Shown here one piece after another: positions 22,111-33,430 of a stretch of 64,000 nt of DNA. Where the stretch lies: contig NC_092567.1 of assembly GCF_037975245.1 (NCBI RefSeq), forward strand, positions 787,501-851,500, written 5' to 3'. Made by a program: the position numbers and the translations under genes. This stretch comes from Apostichopus japonicus (taxonomy: Eukaryota > Echinodermata > Holothuroidea > Aspidochirotida > Stichopodidae). Below the pieces are notes generated by a model that saw only the letters and a list, made by a program, of their open reading frames with translations, had not been told where the DNA came from and did no database searches. Each line of letters starts with the position of its first letter. The stretch's first letter is position 1.

Positions 22111-22612
22111 TCCATCGATCTGAGAGGCATTTTTGGCCAAAATTTTTCTTTTGCGCTTCGCGCCAACCTATGGTGGCGCTACGCTTAGATAGTTTTTCTA
22201 CAAGCTTCGCCCCTCCTTTGGCAAATTCCTTGCAAGGCGCCTTTCTAACCGTGTCACAATTTGTTACTATATATGACCGAAAGTAGTTTTTACTTTTTTT
22301 TCGAATGAATAGCTAGACGGACCGCATCCGTAATGAAATTTGGTTTGCCGATAAAAAAGGAAAATAGGGCTGTAGCAACCATAATTATATATATAAATAT
22401 ATAAAAATATTTTAGGTCGGGATATACGGTAGTAGCCTATCTAAACCCCCCCCCCCACCCCCAACATTTGGTGGCATAATTTTTGTGTGTGGCTAAAATA
22501 ATACGTGAGATTATTTATCCAAATCATATTCGGCGGTGGCTAAAACTATATCCAACACATGCTGCATGAGGTAAATGACGGCTTCGTGGTCGTCCTGTGA
22601 CCTGTGACCGTA
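22111..22612. other. Intergenic sequence, no gene seen
   Basis: C-run at 22446-22462; otherwise unremarkable. Confidence 0.45.
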
Positions 22613-22873
22613 TACCCAGCAAACACTAATACGTTATTAAAACATTTCGTCTTTTGTTTTGATAACGTTATTTGCGGTGTAATAAATATGTCACGAAAAC
22701 GTTTTCAGGCTATTACTTCAAACATTTTTTTGTTAAAACATTGATGTAACATTAATATAACATTAATATCTCATTAAAACGTTATGCCGACGATTTTATA
22801 ACACCACATTTAACGATATAAAACATATTTTAGAGGCTCAAGTGTTATGATAACGTTTTGTGTTTGCTGGGTA
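22613..22873. mobile_element. MITE with CCCAGCAAACAC ends and TA target duplication
   Basis: CCCAGCAAACAC begins at 22615 and GTGTTTGCTGGG ends at 22871, with TA on each side. The interior is rich in ACGTTAT and ACATTAATATAAC, partly self-complementary. TA duplication and length (257 bp) fit a Tc1/mariner-mobilised MITE. Confidence 0.8.
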
Positions 22874-23340
22874 GCATGTTGTCACTCATGATTATTATCA
22901 TAATGTCTGTACATCTCTTGTGTATGAGTGTAAGTATACGTACAATCATATATATGATCCACATCGATATGGGTTCACTGGGTTTCCATTTGGCCTGTTT
23001 CCAACAATATTTTTAACCACAGGCGCGTAGCGAAGGGGGGGGGGGCAAAGGGTCAAGATCGTCCCCCTCTCGAGCATATTTTGTTTATGATATCGAAATT
23101 TTAAGAGGTTTTAATATTTGTATACCAATAAATTAACTCTGTCTGAATTTTCGAAAATTCCTTGACCAACGTATTCTCCATCATACTTCCCTCTACTCGT
23201 GCAATTTTGACCGGTCTGTTAGGGGTTGAAGGGGTTTTTCTACATTGGTTGTCCATAGATGAAATTTTGTGCAACATTATGGGTATGTTTTGAAGTGAAT
23301 TTAGTATTCAAATTCTGAACAAATAACGGGCTTAAAACCT
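22874..23340. other. Intergenic sequence, possible truncated hAT end
   Basis: CAGGCGCGTAGCGAAGG and a G-run at 23021-23045 resemble the left end of the element at 21464, but no matching right end was found. The rest is unassigned and may be decayed Penelope-like sequence. Confidence 0.4.
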
Positions 23341-23935
23341 TGAAAATTGGGGCTGACGGGTATTGTGGGGCGTTACGTAGAATTACCTAACAAACCTAGA
23401 TGCTTGGTGTGCACACACCTCGACCCCTCCCCCACTTTCCTCCACCGGGCCTCAGGCACTACTCTGAGACCTGGTAGATTTGGTTGCGACTCAGCCAATG
23501 TCATCTACCTGCTGTATTGTTGCAAGTGCCCCCAGGTCACCTATATTGGCGAAACCAGCACAAAGTTCAGACTCCGCTTCAATAACCACAAACTAAGTAT
23601 CCGCAATAATAAACTAGGTTTCCCTGTTGCCGAACATTTTAATCTCCCCAATCACAACTTATCTGACCTCAAATTTGTAATTCTATACGGCTTCATCAAA
23701 ACCGCCCATGAAAGAAACAACCGGGAACTAAAAACCATCTTACGCCTCAACACACACAACAATGGGCTCGACAGGGATCTCTCTTTTATGAGCATACATG
23801 CTAAGCTAAATACCAATAAGGTCTAGTTTCTTCCATTTCATTAGTACAACTGAAGAAGAGCCGTGTAAACGCTCGAAATATTTTGTTACCTATTTAACGT
23901 TCTAAAGTAATAAAGTTGGAAATGAAAGTATCATT
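23341..23935 (+). mobile_element. Penelope-like element 3' fragment with GIY-YIG endonuclease
   Basis: The frame at 23347-23826 encodes the C-terminal endonuclease of a Penelope-like retroelement. A C-x2-C pair (Cys19, Cys22) and Cys47 precede NVIYLLYCCKCPQVTYIGET, the GIY-YIG core (Tyr54 and Tyr66-Ile67-Gly68). Then come Arg77, His81, FPVAEHF with His97, His103 and Glu127. This Cys-His-decorated GIY-YIG is characteristic of these elements. The RT domain that should precede it is missing, so the copy is 5'-truncated. The frame ends at TAG, followed by AATAAA near 23909 and a (TA)n tract. Confidence 0.88.
23850..23883 (+). ncRNA. Hammerhead-like core after the Penelope-like ORF (partial)
   Basis: CTGAAGA fits the CUGANGA core, then A, GAGC, a 9-base loop, GCTC and GAAA. 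Helix II (GAGC/GCTC) is perfect. A helix III hairpin with a cleavage triplet could not be drawn, so it is a relic or a dimer-type half. Confidence 0.4.
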
Positions 23936-23952
23936 TTTGTCCATTTTTTTCT

Positions 23953-23954
<2 letters not shown>

Positions 23955-24030
<76 letters not shown>
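23955..24030. repeat. (TA)n microsatellite
   Basis: Uninterrupted TA for most of the interval, between the Penelope-like 3' end and the hammerhead at 24041. Confidence 0.98.
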
Positions 24031-24032
<2 letters not shown>

Positions 24033-24040
24033 TCTTGTTG

Positions 24041-24086
24041 AGTTGTCTGATGATCGCAATAAAGCGTGAAACTCCGAGTTACAACT
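24041..24086 (+). ncRNA. Type-I hammerhead ribozyme motif
   Basis: All elements occur in the right order. Helix I 3' strand is AGTTGT (24041-24046) and the core CTGATGA is 24047-24053. Helix II CGC/GCG has loop AATAAA (24055-24066) with a U-U opposition next to the core. GAA is 24068-24070. Helix III is ACT (24071-24073), loop CCG, AGT (24077-24079). The cleavage base T is 24080, completing a GTT triplet, and the helix I 5' strand ACAACT (24081-24086) is fully complementary to AGTTGT. It lies just downstream of the Penelope-like fragment, whose class is known to carry hammerheads in terminal repeats. The weak point is the U-U at the base of helix II. Confidence 0.72.
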
Positions 24087-24179
24087 ACTAGTGTTCCACT
24101 AGTCTCATCTAGTATCAACATATATTCCGCTCTGTCCAATGGACATAGAGCACTCTGCGCCAAGATAGACGCCAACCTA

Positions 24180-24224
<45 letters not shown>

Positions 24225-24225
24225 A
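24087..24225. repeat. Element remnant plus (TC)n and (TA)n microsatellites
   Basis: GTGTTCCACTAGTCTCATC and TCTGTCCAATGGACATAGAG follow the hammerhead and may be its retroelement. Pure CT and TA runs fill 24181-24223. Confidence 0.6.
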
Positions 24226-24390
24226 GATCATATCATATCTAGACAGATGAAGATATATGTATGACCAGAGTGCTATTTTGAAACGTTTACGAACTGAATG
24301 ATGTATAGTCACGATAACTTACTTTTCTTGGTACTGTTGTGGAAAACTGTGCAACAGTAACTTTTGTGACATTAGTTTTCTGGTAAACAT

Positions 24391-27300
24391 ATAGATAGTA
24401 CCGTACCATATTTCATTTTGCAGCAAATTCCCTGAACGAAATATTGCAATGTTCTTTGCATTACTCATTCTCTTTAAGTTGGCGTCAAAGGTTGAAAGAA
24501 TTATTCTTTTGACTTATTTAGTTTCAATTTGAAATGAAGTTGTTTGGAAGTTTCTGCATAATAGTTTTGTGCATGCAATCTAGTGACAACAGCCGCTTTT
24601 GTGATGCCATCGTTGTATTCATTTATAACTCAAAGAAGCCATTTATCTACTCAGGAATCTAAGTTCGATTGTACTTTCAAATGGAAACTCCAAAAGTTTA
24701 GCTTTCGCAATCGCACCACCATTACTCTGATATAATTCCTCTAACCGGTGGAGACCCTGGAGACACGTGTTGGGCGTATGTTGCATAATTCACAAAGTTA
24801 TGCAAAAATCCGTAGTCAAGCTAGCAAACAACATCAAAAATAACAAAACATACTGAATTTTGATCTTATTGGCTGAACTATTTCTTTTCATTACAATCGT
24901 CTACAATATACCAAATAAACTTTACGTAGTAGCCTTTTCAAAAAGATAGCAGTTCTCTAAACTATTACTGAAGATAAACAGATGAGAGCATTATGAAACA
25001 TTGATGATGACAACAATTTTGTAATCCTGTCAGGTTAGAAGCACAGTCGATCGTTTTTCAAAAGGCCATCGTTACCAATGCGGCGACACTTGAATGCCCT
25101 TCCACTCATGAATACAAATGCTGGTTAGGAGGACACACAAATGTTCTGTTACTAAATATATCCCCAATAAGAAGACTTCTACGTTTCAAACACTAAAGTC
25201 TGATATTAGTGAATGCCCAAGTTGAATGGAAAGTCGTCGGATGCCACATTGCCATCTCAGGCTAGATTCAAACAACTCTTACCAGGGCAGTTTATCAATT
25301 ATAGTGTCAATTGGAGTTTTCGGGATGAACATTTACCGAATATCGATAGATATGGACGGCTCCAGTCCATTGTTGGTTAGGTAAGTGATTACAGTCTCGG
25401 ATCGATTAGCAATTGTTAATGCAGAGAGATGCGATTGATACAAAGTGCAAAAATAGATATACTGCCATGCTAAAAGTATTATTTTTTGCAGTCGTTTCTG
25501 GTTCACCGATGCAATGTTGAAGTGATCTCAAATATAGCGTAATGTATTTTACCACTCAAAACAACAACACAAACTTTTCTTCAAAGGTGTACAAACAACA
25601 TTTTTCATGGGGTATATCGATTTCGACCGACGAGTTTTCTTGACCGACTACCGTGAGTCCGTGACTACCCGTAGCATTGTATTTTTATAATCATTTAAGT
25701 CATATATTCAAAGACATTTATTCACTTAATTATAAAAGTATTTTTACACAATTTCCCTACATATTAAATCACATTAACACATGTATGACTACTGGGTTTC
25801 GGGCTAATTCGGGCAGATTGTAAAAACAATATTCTAGACACCATTTTCTCTCCACCTGGGATATATTATGAAGTCGTGACAAGTAAAGTACAGCCATTAA
25901 TAGACCAACACAATATCATGCGATTGAAAAAAGATATAACTGCCATACTAAACGCGTAAATAAAAAGTAGTAAATCTTGGTTAAGGTGTAATAATATGAT
26001 AAAAACAAAACATCCACCACTACAAAAATTAAGCTTCTCCGAAACATAGTAAATGTACTGTATGGGTTAAGAGGAAGATAGTATATTTACAAACACACAT
26101 CAGTTATATGTAGCCGTGAATTGAGTAAAATGACTATTAATCAATCATCACGATATTCAATGAACAGTATTTGGCAAGGCTTTATCGCATACCACGACAG
26201 TGCTGTATTGATAGTAGTTACTATAATGTTCTATCTTGCAACCGGGCATATCTTTGAATTTTCTACATTCAACGTACGTAAAAAGGTGGTTTTTAATGAT
26301 TTTTACTTTGTTAATTTAATGTTTCTGTCACTCCAGAGTAACACTTCAAAGAATGGTTAGATCTTTCTTTACAAACCAATGAATTAACAATAAGAGTTTT
26401 GTCTCAATTGAGGAGATAATCTAATCATTTCATTCGCACTTAAATAACCATTTATTCATCCATCAATGACGCGTGAATATTGTATTAGCAATCTCTTGCA
26501 GTCAAGATATAGCGTGTTCTCAAAAGATAAATAAACATCGTACGTGTATTGTTTAAGATAATTTCAATTCAGTTAGTATATGTAAGTTATATACAGATAC
26601 ACGATATGAGACTCAATACACACATCCAGCTGAAATGATTGCTGCGTGGAATCTTTCGAGCATAACATTACTAGAGTATAGGATAACAATGGTTTTGTAT
26701 TAGACAATGCAAGTACTCAAACTGGGGGTTTATTCATTTCGTCAGCAGAAATAAACTTCCACATAAGGTATTTTAACTTATGTGTTTTTCTTTCTATACT
26801 ATTATGGATGACGCTGCTTCTTTATTCTCGCATATCAACTCTGGCAGGCATTGTTATTACGATGACTCACGAATCATTTTGCCTATGGCAAGCCAAAAGA
26901 TGATCAAGACTTGAGCAAAAACTTCAGGCGGAATATCTGCCATTTGAAACAGTTTGCCAATGCAAACTACTCTATATTGTCACCTCATATCATGCTTCAA
27001 GGAATTCGCATCGGCAATATGAATAGTTCCAAACCTTCATATGACAAAACACGATAATTCTGCTTAAACTGTCAGTTCTTGCGCTTTAAGCATCACAGTA
27101 CCTGAAAGCAAACTAACGTCCGAACTTATCAGAGAATAATATAGTGGGATGTTATAAACATGCTCGTTGAATAAAGCACAACATTTCAAATACTATTAAT
27201 TAGCAAATCCCTCCAAACAGCCAATCACGTTTTAAGACAAGATATTTTCCAAGCAAGCAATGTATAAAGTGTTATAAAACATCTACTGTAAAAAGTAACA

Positions 27301-27670
27301 TTTGATACCACGAACCAGCGAAAGAAATTATGAAGCGTTGATCTAACAAAGTTCCTCCTGTCCAACTAATTATGTTTTGTTTTACCATGATCATGAACGA
27401 TCATTGCAAAGAATGAATCAAAGCAGTTGAATAAGAATTATGAATCGTCTGTTTATTTATATGTAAGTACATTATAACAACGATATACTTCTATTGTTCG
27501 AAATTGACAGATGTTGAAAGACATGGAACTTTGTTGCGCAACGTCGATGACAAATAAATATATTAGCAACCGGTAACCAAGACGGTAGACAGAATAAATG
27601 GATTAAATTCTATAACTGAAATTTTACATAATCTCAGAGTATAAGCAAAAGGAAGCCAAAATATGTTGTC
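24391..27670. other. Non-coding downstream flank of MS4A-like gene A, with a shared 77-codon frame
   Basis: ATG at 26130 opens 76 codons with NSIWQGFIAYHDSAVL and a hydrophobic middle, ending at 26360. Copy B has the matching frame at 55356-55586. By eye the two differ at five amino-acid-changing codons and one silent codon, so there is no sign of selection for protein. A TTTATT at 27452-27457 reads as AATAAA on the minus strand, about 215 bases past the MS4A-like stop, and is a candidate poly(A) signal. Confidence 0.5.
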
Positions 27671-27841
27671 TTATTTCACATTAACGACATGTTGATTGTT
27701 CGCTGCATAGTTGTAAGATGGTGGTACACCTTGGATGTTTGAAGTATATGGTGTTGGCTGACCATTGGTTGTGATCACTGCAGGGTACGGGGCCTGGGTA
27801 TTGAATGGCTGATATGGTAGCTGGGTGGGTTGGTATGTACT
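27671..27841 (-). CDS. MS4A-like gene A, terminal exon 5
   Basis: 56 codons then TAA (27671-27673) after a TTTCTAG acceptor. The tail is rich in Pro, Gln, Tyr and Thr. IQGVPPSYNYA contains PPSY, a ligand type for WW domains such as those of Nedd4-family ubiquitin ligases (known of the motif, inferred here). Confidence 0.9.
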   Translation of the reverse strand, partial: STYQPTQLPYQPFNTQAPYPAVITTNGQPTPYTSNIQGVPPSYNYAANNQHVVNVK

Positions 27842-30800
27842 CTAGAAATTTAGAATTGATGGATATCAGATGGAGTAAACTTATACATGAACATCATATC
27901 ATACCATTAATCATATCATATTGTATCACTATATTACTATAATATTAAATCCTTAACTAACGACGTTTCGCGTACTGAAGGAATTCTAATATCATGTCAT
28001 ATTGCATATTGATAACTATATTATATAAATATATTTGGAATTTCGTTGTTTAGTGCAAATAGTTTATAAAACTGGACCTTTCTGTTAAGTAAGGACATAT
28101 TTACTGCACCTTAAAACATGATAGCAATTGCTATCCAAGCTATGTGGTGTTCAGTTTGAAACTTAAGCCGGTACTGGGTATCCATTACAATTTGTTAATT
28201 TGTAGTCACGATGTAACGAACAAATCCCAGAATGATAAACGAGGGAATAACTTCATTGTTGAGTTTTCTAAAGTAACATCTTATAGATGATCATACCGAT
28301 TAAAATGAAAATTAGTTTGTTACAAATAACAGAAATTATTTGACCACTATAATTACGTGAGTATATCGACTTTTATTTTTTTTAAATGTGGGTAGTTTTA
28401 AGCGACGTTAACTTTATTACATAAACAAATTACTTTTGCATTCACTTGTGTTATCGTCGTCATGTACATTAAGAAGGCAGTTTGTTCACATTCATTGAAT
28501 AAGTGTTGCAAAAATGAAGATCCATAAGACGTAATACAATAATGACAATCGTTATATCACTATCAATAATAACAGCATTATATGTTTGTAGCTAAACTAA
28601 ATAAATATATGTTAATATTGAAGAGATTAACTGTGTTAACACGCAGGGACGTAGCCAAAAATTTGAAATGTTGGAGTAGAATTTGAAAAGGGGCACTTCG
28701 CACAAAAAGAACATTATTACACCTAACGTAGCGCCATCATTTACAAAGAAAGTTTTGCCCGAAATGCCTCCAACGTTGCAGGAAATAAATAATAATATAC
28801 AGTAAGAGCATTGAATAATGTAGCACACGAACTTTCACAGAAAAGATTGAGAAGGGTCGCTTAGCTTACTTCAACCTGAAACGAGGGCTTTAATGATATT
28901 TCCTGTTTTTAGTTAACTTTTATTTTTTCAAGGTACTGAAAGGGAGGGGACGATATCTCCTAGTTCTCCCCTGGCTACGTCCCTGGCAGCGTAATTTTTT
29001 TCCTAGGAGGGTTAGGGGCAATTATCATATATAGGCGTATCCAGGCCCTCGCGCATGCGTGTTACTCGTAAAAAGTTTATGGCAAGTAGTAGTACATACA
29101 GAGTGTGCGACGCGATTCACGGTTTGCACACATGTATACGTATATGCGTTCATGCAACAATGGAGACCTGTTCGAGTGACAATTCTTGCGCCAATCTTCA
29201 GCTGAAATCTTGCCCTAGATTAGAGGTTTTAGTTGCCCTTCATTAGGTTTATTATTTAATTGTCATTTTGTTTTTCACATTTTGTTTACAGGGTTTTTGT
29301 GTAACGTCACGTATTGATGGTAGAAAACAGTGCTCACATTTTAAAATCATGATTTCAGTGTGGAAAATGTTACCACATTTAGTAGGTAAAACTTTACACT
29401 TTTAGACAAGATCCACAGGATTTGTACATAGGGTTAAAAATGGGACTATCCATCCTGAAAAATTTCATGAAAATAAGATGTATGTCTTACTTGATGCTTG
29501 AATAAAGATTTTTGACTTCTTAATAGAAGTTACAATGAAGCTACAAAGTGCATAAAGTTGGACCACTATGATGTTTTGTAATGCACATTGACTATATTTA
29601 AGCCTTTACCTGATATAAGTTTCCATGATATTAAATCACCAGCCGATACGCAGACTATAAGTCCCCTACATAACATAACACCTCCAGAAAATTAATTGAA
29701 GTGACGATTTGATCGCGCTTTAATTATTTGCTTTTAGTATTATGTATTTCTTTAGCCCGCGTCCCAGCACTTATTTTCTTCAATTCTCACTTGGTAATCC
29801 TTGGCCAAAAAGAAAAGTGCATTACGTGTAAAACTGTACAGCGGAGATCTATTGCTTTGTACAGCGTACACAGTGCCCACGTACACCCCACACGTGTATT
29901 ACAGCGATCGATGGGTAACGCGTGTCTATGAGTAACACGCATGCGCGAGGGTTTGCATACGCCTATAAATGATAATTACCCCTAACCCTCCTAGGAAAAA
30001 AATTACGCTCCCTGGCAGACGTCTAACTAAGACGTCTGCAATTCAAAACGTTATTATACATTGGTAGAAGATGTTGTATTTCTTGAGATATTAGGAAAAT
30101 AAAGGTTTGTCAAATTATCACCATAACGTTCTGAGCAATGTACTGTTGTACAACATTGTCAACAAATCTAAGGAAACAGTGACCACACCTACCATTTGCT
30201 GAGGCTGATTGTTACTTCCAGGACAAACTGCAACACAGGTAAAGCTTGCTCCGATGATGGCAGCCAGTGATTGGATGGCACAGGTTACAGCCAATAAGAT
30301 GTAAAACGCCAAATGAATTTTCTGCTGGTGCACGTTCACATCACTGGAGTTGTTGTAGTAGTTGTTGGAGTAGTGGTACTGTTAACAAATACGTCATGGT
30401 GACATCATAACACATGAACTTTACAATTCTTTACTACAAGTTCTTTATTTGCCCCAGAACAATGGTACGTTTGGAATGTTTTCTTAGCCTCCGATGTACT
30501 CTGAATTCAAGGTTTTGTTTTTATCAACGTATACTTCTGTGGGTAAATGATTTGTATACAAGCAACACTAAAGAAAAAGAGAATGTTTCGTTTGTTTTTA
30601 CCATGTGGATTTCTTTAAATAGTAAAATTTGAAGAAAAAAAAATAGCGGTGACTTAACGTCTGTTATTTAACTATAACGGCCTTTTGCAAACAGCTAACT
30701 AGGCAACCATAGTATTTCGTCGCGTGGAGAAAATGTGGTTTGCTGTTAATGACTGCAGGTCTTAGTAGCAGTTGCAACGAATTATTGCTCAACGCTATGG

Positions 30801-32247
30801 GATACGAATTTTGTTTCATATATTTAGTTCACACTACATCTAAACGATGGTAATACTTACGTCGTGCTCCGTTGAACCTACGCAACCTGCCGCACCTGCT
30901 GAACTGATGAGGCCGCCAACACCAATGACTGACGCAATGATGGCCAGAATCATGTAAACAATGACCTGCAATAATAAGAACAATTCGCAACAGGGATTTT
31001 TTTTTTAAATCGGGGTAACCATGTTGAAGCCAATTCCCATTAAGAGAGGTTTTTTTTTTACGCAGAATAAAACTGGATTTTTTTTAGACGTAAATTTGTA
31101 CATTTTGATGCACATGTATCATTATGTATGTGACTAGGTCTACAGGGAGGGTAGGGATAATAACTGTTTTTTATTTAGGAATTTGGTGTGATCCGTATGT
31201 TAATCGTAAGAACAACAATCTAGGCAACAAAGTAGAGATAATGTTACACGACAGTACATTGAACCGTTATGTTCCTCGATCTCAAACAAACGAATATGAG
31301 ATATCAAGTTTCGAAGTGCCCCCTTTTACCCGATTGTAACTTGTAGTACCTAGTTATATTTACCTCGACAGAAGGTAGGACTAAAAACAATAATTCCGAT
31401 CTGCAGATTTATTATACGCAGCTTCCATATGGACTAGACCTTTCCCTTGCGAAATTCTTGGAATAGGGTCACAACTCCCTTTGTGGTAAAACTGGATAAT
31501 GCTTATATTATTCATGTGTCATAGTATTATTAATGAAATTGTAAAATATTTGTACTTAACAAAAACGATGTCCCTCACCCTTGCTTTGGAAAAAGTAGCT
31601 TTGGGATATAATCTACAGGACGAACCAAGCAGAGGCTAACATATATATAATTAGATCTGTATATCGGGATATATTTGTGAGTTGGAAGAAGATTCTTCCT
31701 TATGATAACCATATTTCATTTTTGGTCAGACTCGCTGAAACTAAAAACTCATCATGTAATATAGTTTTCCACTGTCACATATAAACAGCGTTGTATTGTT
31801 GATCTGTCACAAATAACTCACTCCGAAATGTATCGGCAGAAAGCAGAATGGGATAAACGTTTGTCCTATTTTCTATGTCATAAGACGATACTAATCATTT
31901 TTGAGATGATTATTTAGGATTTCATTTAAGGTGAGAAGCCCTTTTCCCCATTGAATGCATAGCAAAAGTGCAGATTTGTCTAATATCTACTTTCGTTTAT
32001 TTGTTTATTTCGTCCAAGATATTTCTTTAAACAGGAGAAGTTGCAAATATATTACAATTTTAGGATATGTCAACAAAGACATCATATAATGCAAAAGAAA
32101 ATTGTGAAAATGTTTGGTTTGAATAGATCACATGGAATACTTCTACTACTAAAAGTACTAAAACTACTACTACTACAACTACTGCTACTACTAAAACTAC
32201 TACTACTACAACTACTGCTACTACTACTACTACTACTACTAATACTT

Positions 32248-32285
<38 letters not shown>

Positions 32286-32526
32286 GCTACTACTACCACT
32301 ACTACTACTACCACTACTTCTACTACTACTACTATTACTACTACTACTACTTTTACTACTACTACTACTGCTACTACTGCTACTACTGCTACTACTACAA
32401 CTACAAGTACTACAACTACTACTACTAATGATAATAATAGTAGTAATAATAATAATCTTCATCAACATCGTCGTCATCATCATCGTCCATCATCATCATC
32501 ATCATCGTCCATCATCATCATCATCA

Positions 32527-32576
<50 letters not shown>

Positions 32577-33430
32577 GTTAATCATAATAATCATAATCAT
32601 TATCATAATCATATTCATAATCATAATAATTATCATCGCAGACGGGAGCTTACCATGGACTTGTGTCGCATGCTTGCTATTCCAAAACTTCCTGTGACAA
32701 TGGCAAACTATGAAAAAGAGAAAACACCCGTTTATACCACATGGATTTTTAAATGTCATGGCTTTCTGATCATTTTTAGTCAAGTATAATCGTAGTTGTT
32801 CGTTTAGCTTAAAACGAGATCATATGAAACGGTCTCAGGGTTACAGTATAAACTTTATCTGCTATTGGTACAAAATGTATCGAGGTATGTCATGGTAACA
32901 ATGCTTTAATATATGTAATGCTGTTTTGCCTACAAATTATCAGAAAGCCATTGCAGGAGACGTTACAGTGCAAACGCAACTAGTTGATGCAGTAACTAAC
33001 GTTTTGCATGCTTTTTCAACTTATTTAAGGAAAGACCCTTTTGTTGAAAGGTTAAACAATTTCCCCCTCTCCTCCCCTCTGATGCTCATAATAATTAACC
33101 AGACGTTCTTTAGCTCTTCTGTGAATGAAGGTCGTGAATCCCATATAATGATGAACCACTTATTAATTAGAAAAACATGACATAGTTCCAAGCAAGACTT
33201 ACCACGCCACCCCAGATTCCCCAACCAATATTTTCGACTCTACAGTAGTAATAATCCTGTGGTACCGCTAAGAGAACAATGGCCCAGAGTATTTCGAGAA
33301 CCCCCATCACAATAATAGCACCTCCGGTAATGACGCGTACTGTCGATCCCTTCAGTGATGAGCTATTATACTGCTGTTGATTCAAGCCCGATGGTGAATT
33401 TTGCTGAAATTGTGGTTGGGGTTGAGCCAT
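27671..33430 (-). CDS. MS4A-like four-span membrane protein, gene A (five exons, 247 aa)
   Basis: MS4A (CD20-like) proteins are small tetraspanning plasma-membrane proteins that act in signalling complexes or as channel-like or chemosensory components. The ligand of this member is unknown. Exons 33203-33430, 32654-32707, 30861-30965, 30193-30378 and 27671-27841 join with phase 0 at every junction and consensus GT/AG sites. The product has a Gln-rich cytosolic N-terminus (MAQPQPQFQQ), TM1 about 32-55, a short loop with Cys63, TM2 about 68-86 (GIWGGVFAIVTGSFGIA, the family hallmark) and a basic MRHKSM turn. TM3 is about 95-117, followed by a Tyr/Asn-rich loop; TM4 is about 152-175; the Pro/Gln-rich tail carries a PPSY (PPxY) motif at 231-234. 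Length fits the family. The paralogue is at 56880-60645. Identification is by family memory. Confidence 0.9.
28644..28985. mobile_element. hAT-like MITE with CAGGGACGTAGCC ends
   Basis: CAGGGACGTAGCC starts at 28644 and GGCTACGTCCCTG ends at 28985. The element is also in copy B (about 57801-58138), so it predates the duplication. It lies in intron 4 of gene A. No target duplication is readable because a second element landed in its right end. Confidence 0.75.
28980..30017. mobile_element. 1-kb DNA transposon with ~80-bp TIRs and 9-bp target duplication
   Basis: GCGTAATTTTTTTCCTAGG begins at 28989 and its inverted copy ends at 30008. The arms match for about 80 bp, through GCGCATGCGTGTTACTC. 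TCCCTGGCA is duplicated exactly at 28980-28988 and 30009-30017. Copy B lacks the insertion. Long TIRs with a 9-bp duplication fit a Mutator-like (MULE) non-autonomous element. The interior has no recognisable transposase; the frames at 29055-29246 and 29728-29931 look like chance. Confidence 0.88.
30193..30378 (-). CDS. MS4A-like gene A, exon 4
   Basis: 62 codons. The first 20 (YHYSNNYYNN, SSDVNVHQQK) form the variable second loop. Then come TM4, HLAFYILLAVTCAIQSLAAI, and TCVAVCPGSNNQPQQM. Acceptor TTAACAG, donor GTAGGT. The TM4 part is protein-identical to gene B with only silent changes, while the loop differs strongly. Confidence 0.92.
30861..30965 (-). CDS. MS4A-like gene A, exon 3
   Basis: 35 codons beginning VIVYMILAIIASVIGVGG (TM3), then LISSAGAAGCVGSTEHD, with a TTATTGCAG acceptor and GTAAGT donor. 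The conserved glycines and small residues fit a tightly packed helix. Confidence 0.92.
30979..32140. other. Intron 2 of MS4A-like gene A, 3' half
   Basis: AT-rich intron with short T-runs. Bases about 31842-32170 have a counterpart in copy B that is inverted and relocated to 57478-57798. Confidence 0.7.
32144..32640. repeat. (CTA)n / (CAT)n trinucleotide tract in intron 2
   Basis: About 300 bp of imperfect CTA triplets is followed by CAT/AAT-rich triplets up to about 32630, ending close to the exon 2 donor. Frames that translate as poly-Leu, poly-Ser, poly-Ile or poly-Met here are repeat artefacts. Confidence 0.97.
32654..32707 (-). CDS. MS4A-like gene A, exon 2 (18 codons)
   Basis: FAIVTGSFGIASMRHKSM lies between a TTTTTCATAG acceptor and a GTAAGC donor. 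It completes TM2 and the cytosolic turn. A tract of (CAT)n-type repeats starts about 25 bases beyond the donor. Confidence 0.92.
33203..33430 (-). CDS. MS4A-like gene A, exon 1
   Basis: ATG at 33428-33430 gives 76 codons ending IGWGIWGGV before GTAAGT. It holds the cytosolic N-terminus, TM1 and the first extracellular loop (VPQDYYYCRVEN), the most divergent part relative to gene B (VPRSYCVAEF). An ATAAATA box lies about 30 bases upstream in both copies (about 33459-33465 here). The 5'UTR boundary is not resolved. Confidence 0.92.

Noticed and set aside
32041-32783. Long frames translating to poly-Leu, poly-Ser, poly-Val, poly-Ile or poly-Met
   Set aside because: They are translations of CTA/CAT triplet repeats in an intron, on both strands.
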